Below are positions 7,100 through 8,115 of a stretch of 8,115 nt of DNA, piece after piece. Both the position numbers and the translations under genes were made by a program. Every line of letters starts with the position of its first letter. Positions within the stretch are counted from its first letter, which is position 1. This DNA is from JBBRWO01 sp964388455. Lineage in GTDB: Bacteria; Actinomycetota; Coriobacteriia; Anaerosomatales; JAAXUF01. The notes below the pieces were generated by a model. The model ran no database searches. It had not been told where the DNA came from and worked only from the letters and a program-made list of their open reading frames with translations. The stretch covers positions 1 to 8,115 of the forward strand of contig CAYMAN010000062.1 of the NCBI GenBank assembly GCA_964388455.1, read 5' to 3'.

Positions 7100-7126
7100 C
7101 GAACGGCTCCCGTGGGGAGCCGTTCG
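7100..7126 (-). terminator. Terminator hairpin of the selenoprotein gene
   Basis: A perfect 12-bp stem (7100-7111 with 7115-7126) with a 3-nt loop lies 54 bases beyond the stop codon of the rhodanese-thioredoxin gene. On the minus strand it is followed by the pyrimidine-rich TCATCTCTTGG, a weak U-tract. Its orientation and place fit the 3' end of that transcript. Confidence 0.7.
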
Positions 7127-7180
7127 GTGTGATACGCATGATGAACGACGGTGGCAACCTCTTCCACATGCGGTAGGCCG

Positions 7181-7873
7181 CTACTGAAGCGCGTCCAATG
7201 CCGCTTTCATGGTTGCCTCGGACTGCTCGCCGACGAGGGTCTTCGAGGTCACGCCATCAGCGGTCACGAAGATGAACGTGGGAACGTACTGCACGCCCAG
7301 CTTCCCGGCCAGCGCGATTGCGTCCTGGTCATCCTCGACATTCAGGATACGGAACTCGACTTTGTCCTTGTAGGTCTTCTCTAGCCCCTCGACCAGGGGC
7401 TTCATCTTTATGCACGCGGGTCAACTGTTGGTGTAGAACTCGAGCATGACCGGCTTGCCGGCGGTCTCGATGGTGCCAGCCGCCTTTTCCTCGCCGGTGT
7501 CGAGCTTACCGGTCCAGGCTTGGATGCCAGCGTCGAAGTGGTCGATGTTGGTGAATCCCATTGATTGCATAGTCGCTACAGCGTCCGCGGAACGCGAGCC
7601 AGTCGCGCAGTAGACAACATATGACTTGGCTTTGTCCCAGCTCGCAGCGGTCTGTGCGATCTCGTCGACGGGGACGTTGATGGCACCGGGGATGTGTCCC
7701 AGCTGATACTCCCCGCCGGTGCGGACGTCCACGACCTGAGCCCCGGCCGCCTGCGCCTTTGTCACACCGGCTTCATCGACCGTGCGGATGCCACCGCCGC
7801 TGGGACGAAATGCCAGAGCGATGCCGGCCACAACGGCCACCGCGAGCACGATCCAGATGAGCGCTTTCTTCAT
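7181..7873 (-). CDS. Membrane-anchored rhodanese-thioredoxin selenoprotein (TGA = Sec)
   Basis: One 230-residue protein read through an in-frame TGA at 7423-7421. Residues 1-22 are a signal anchor (MKK then a hydrophobic helix, no lipobox Cys). Residues about 30-123 are a rhodanese domain with active loop C89-A-T-G-S-R94. Residues about 138-230 are a thioredoxin domain with U151-P-A-C154 and cis-proline P198 in YVPTF. The TGA replaces the first cysteine of CxxC, and the reading frame and homology continue without a break. Both domains should lie outside the membrane. The ATG at 7873 has AAGGAG (7880-7885) six bases before it; the in-frame ATG at 7936 lies inside the promoter. Likely roles are persulfide or thiol reduction. 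A genuine stop, or an error for TGC/TGT, is the alternative. Confidence 0.88.
7383..7401 (-). promoter_or_regulatory. Putative bacterial SECIS element
   Basis: Starting 20 bases after the in-frame TGA on the minus strand, AGCCCCT pairs perfectly with AGGGGCT around the loop GGUCG. The first loop G is at +27 from the TGA. E. coli fdhF and related bacterial SECIS hairpins lie at this kind of distance and present GGUC in the apical loop, where SelB binds. The element is inside the coding sequence, as bacterial SECIS elements must be. Confidence 0.75.
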
Positions 7874-7906
7874 GCACGTCTCCTTGGAGAATGAGGTTTC
7901 GTCCAA

Positions 7907-7936
7907 ATCATACCCCATGGGGTATCTAAATCGCAA
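7907..7936 (-). promoter_or_regulatory. Promoter of the selenoprotein gene
   Basis: On the minus strand a TTGCGA -35 (7931-7936, 4 of 6) and a TATGAT -10 (7907-7912, 5 of 6) are separated by 18 bases. Transcription would begin near base 7900, leaving a leader of about 27 bases with the AAGGAG ribosome site. This promoter rules out the in-frame ATG at 7936 as the start codon. Confidence 0.7.
7910..7925. promoter_or_regulatory. CsoR/CstR-like palindromic operator
   Basis: ATACCCCATGGGGTAT is a perfect 16-bp palindrome that fills most of the spacer and overlaps three bases of the -10 element of the selenoprotein promoter. A bound protein would block RNA polymerase. Paired C-tract/G-tract palindromes flanked by TA are typical of the CsoR/RcnR (DUF156) repressor family, whose CstR branch senses persulfides and controls rhodanese genes. 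Family assignment is inference, because no regulator gene is in the window. Confidence 0.6.
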
Positions 7937-8102
7937 TCCGGAAATGCTTGTGGGTGGTTCACCGACCGTCCGTGTTTTCCCGATTCGTACCGGAATGTCT
8001 TGCTGTTGTCATATCTGTTCGGGTGAGTACGGGCGACTCGGGGATAATGACTAGGACGCTTGTACCCGAGCAAACTCTTTACCAGCGCTACATCCAAGTC
8101 TC

Positions 8103-8115
8103 GGAGACGTTCATG
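8103..8115 (+). other. Possible translation start at the right edge
   Basis: GGAG at 8103-8106 sits six bases before an ATG that forms the last three bases of the window. This would be the start of a plus-strand gene divergent from the selenoprotein gene. A GATAAT (8043-8048) could be its -10, but I see no good -35. Nothing of the protein is visible, so the call is weak. Confidence 0.25.

Noticed and set aside
7421..7936. Rhodanese gene starting at the ATG at 7936 and ending at the TGA at 7421
   Set aside because: The first 21 codons overlap the -35/-10 and palindrome and have no ribosome site, and the end cuts a thioredoxin domain at its catalytic residue. The start at 7873 and read-through fit far better.
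7926..8115. Minus-strand frame open from the right window edge to the selenoprotein promoter
   Set aside because: The translation is rich in Arg, His and Pro with no recognisable motif, and it would run through the promoter and start of the next gene.

Overview
This is a GC-rich bacterial window. It holds one tRNA and seven protein genes whose ends I can support, and most gaps carry identifiable promoters or hairpins. Strong AAGGAGG-type ribosome sites, GTG and TTG starts, a CCA-encoding tRNA and the gene mix suggest a high-GC bacterium, perhaps an anaerobic actinobacterial (Coriobacteriia-like) lineage. That placement is inference only. An apparent selenocysteine codon implies that the host carries the Sec machinery (SelA/B/C/D) elsewhere.

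Layout from left to right. Bases 10-85 (minus) are tRNA-Ala(TGC) with its own promoter. Bases 163-199 hold a strong hairpin that closes the next operon. Bases 236-3018 (minus) are a three-gene operon read in the order universal stress protein, DUF485-like small membrane protein, ActP-type sodium/solute symporter; the last two overlap by 4 bases. Bases 3264-4469 (minus) encode a CPA2 cation/proton antiporter with an Asp-Asp ion site. Divergent from it, bases 4772-6735 (plus) are the ammonium pair amt-glnK. Its leader has two hairpins, an 11-bp-phased array of GlnR-like half-sites lies upstream, and a 17-bp hairpin follows. Bases 6822-7099 show no convincing gene.

The most interesting part is 7181-7873 (minus). 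Simple ORF calling splits it into two pieces at an in-frame TGA. Read through, it is one 230-residue protein: membrane anchor, rhodanese domain, then thioredoxin domain. The TGA falls exactly on the first residue of the thioredoxin CxxC site, giving U-P-A-C. A hairpin with a GGUC-containing loop, like bacterial SECIS elements, lies just downstream of it. The gene's promoter carries a perfect 16-bp palindrome, ATACCCCATGGGGTAT, between the -35 and -10 elements. This resembles operators of the CsoR/CstR family, which include persulfide-sensing repressors of rhodanese genes. Together these suggest a repressible, membrane-anchored selenoprotein for sulfane-sulfur or thiol chemistry.

The other genes fit carbon and nitrogen uptake: acetate or another small carboxylate with sodium (ActP), sodium/proton exchange (CPA2), and ammonium uptake gated by PII.
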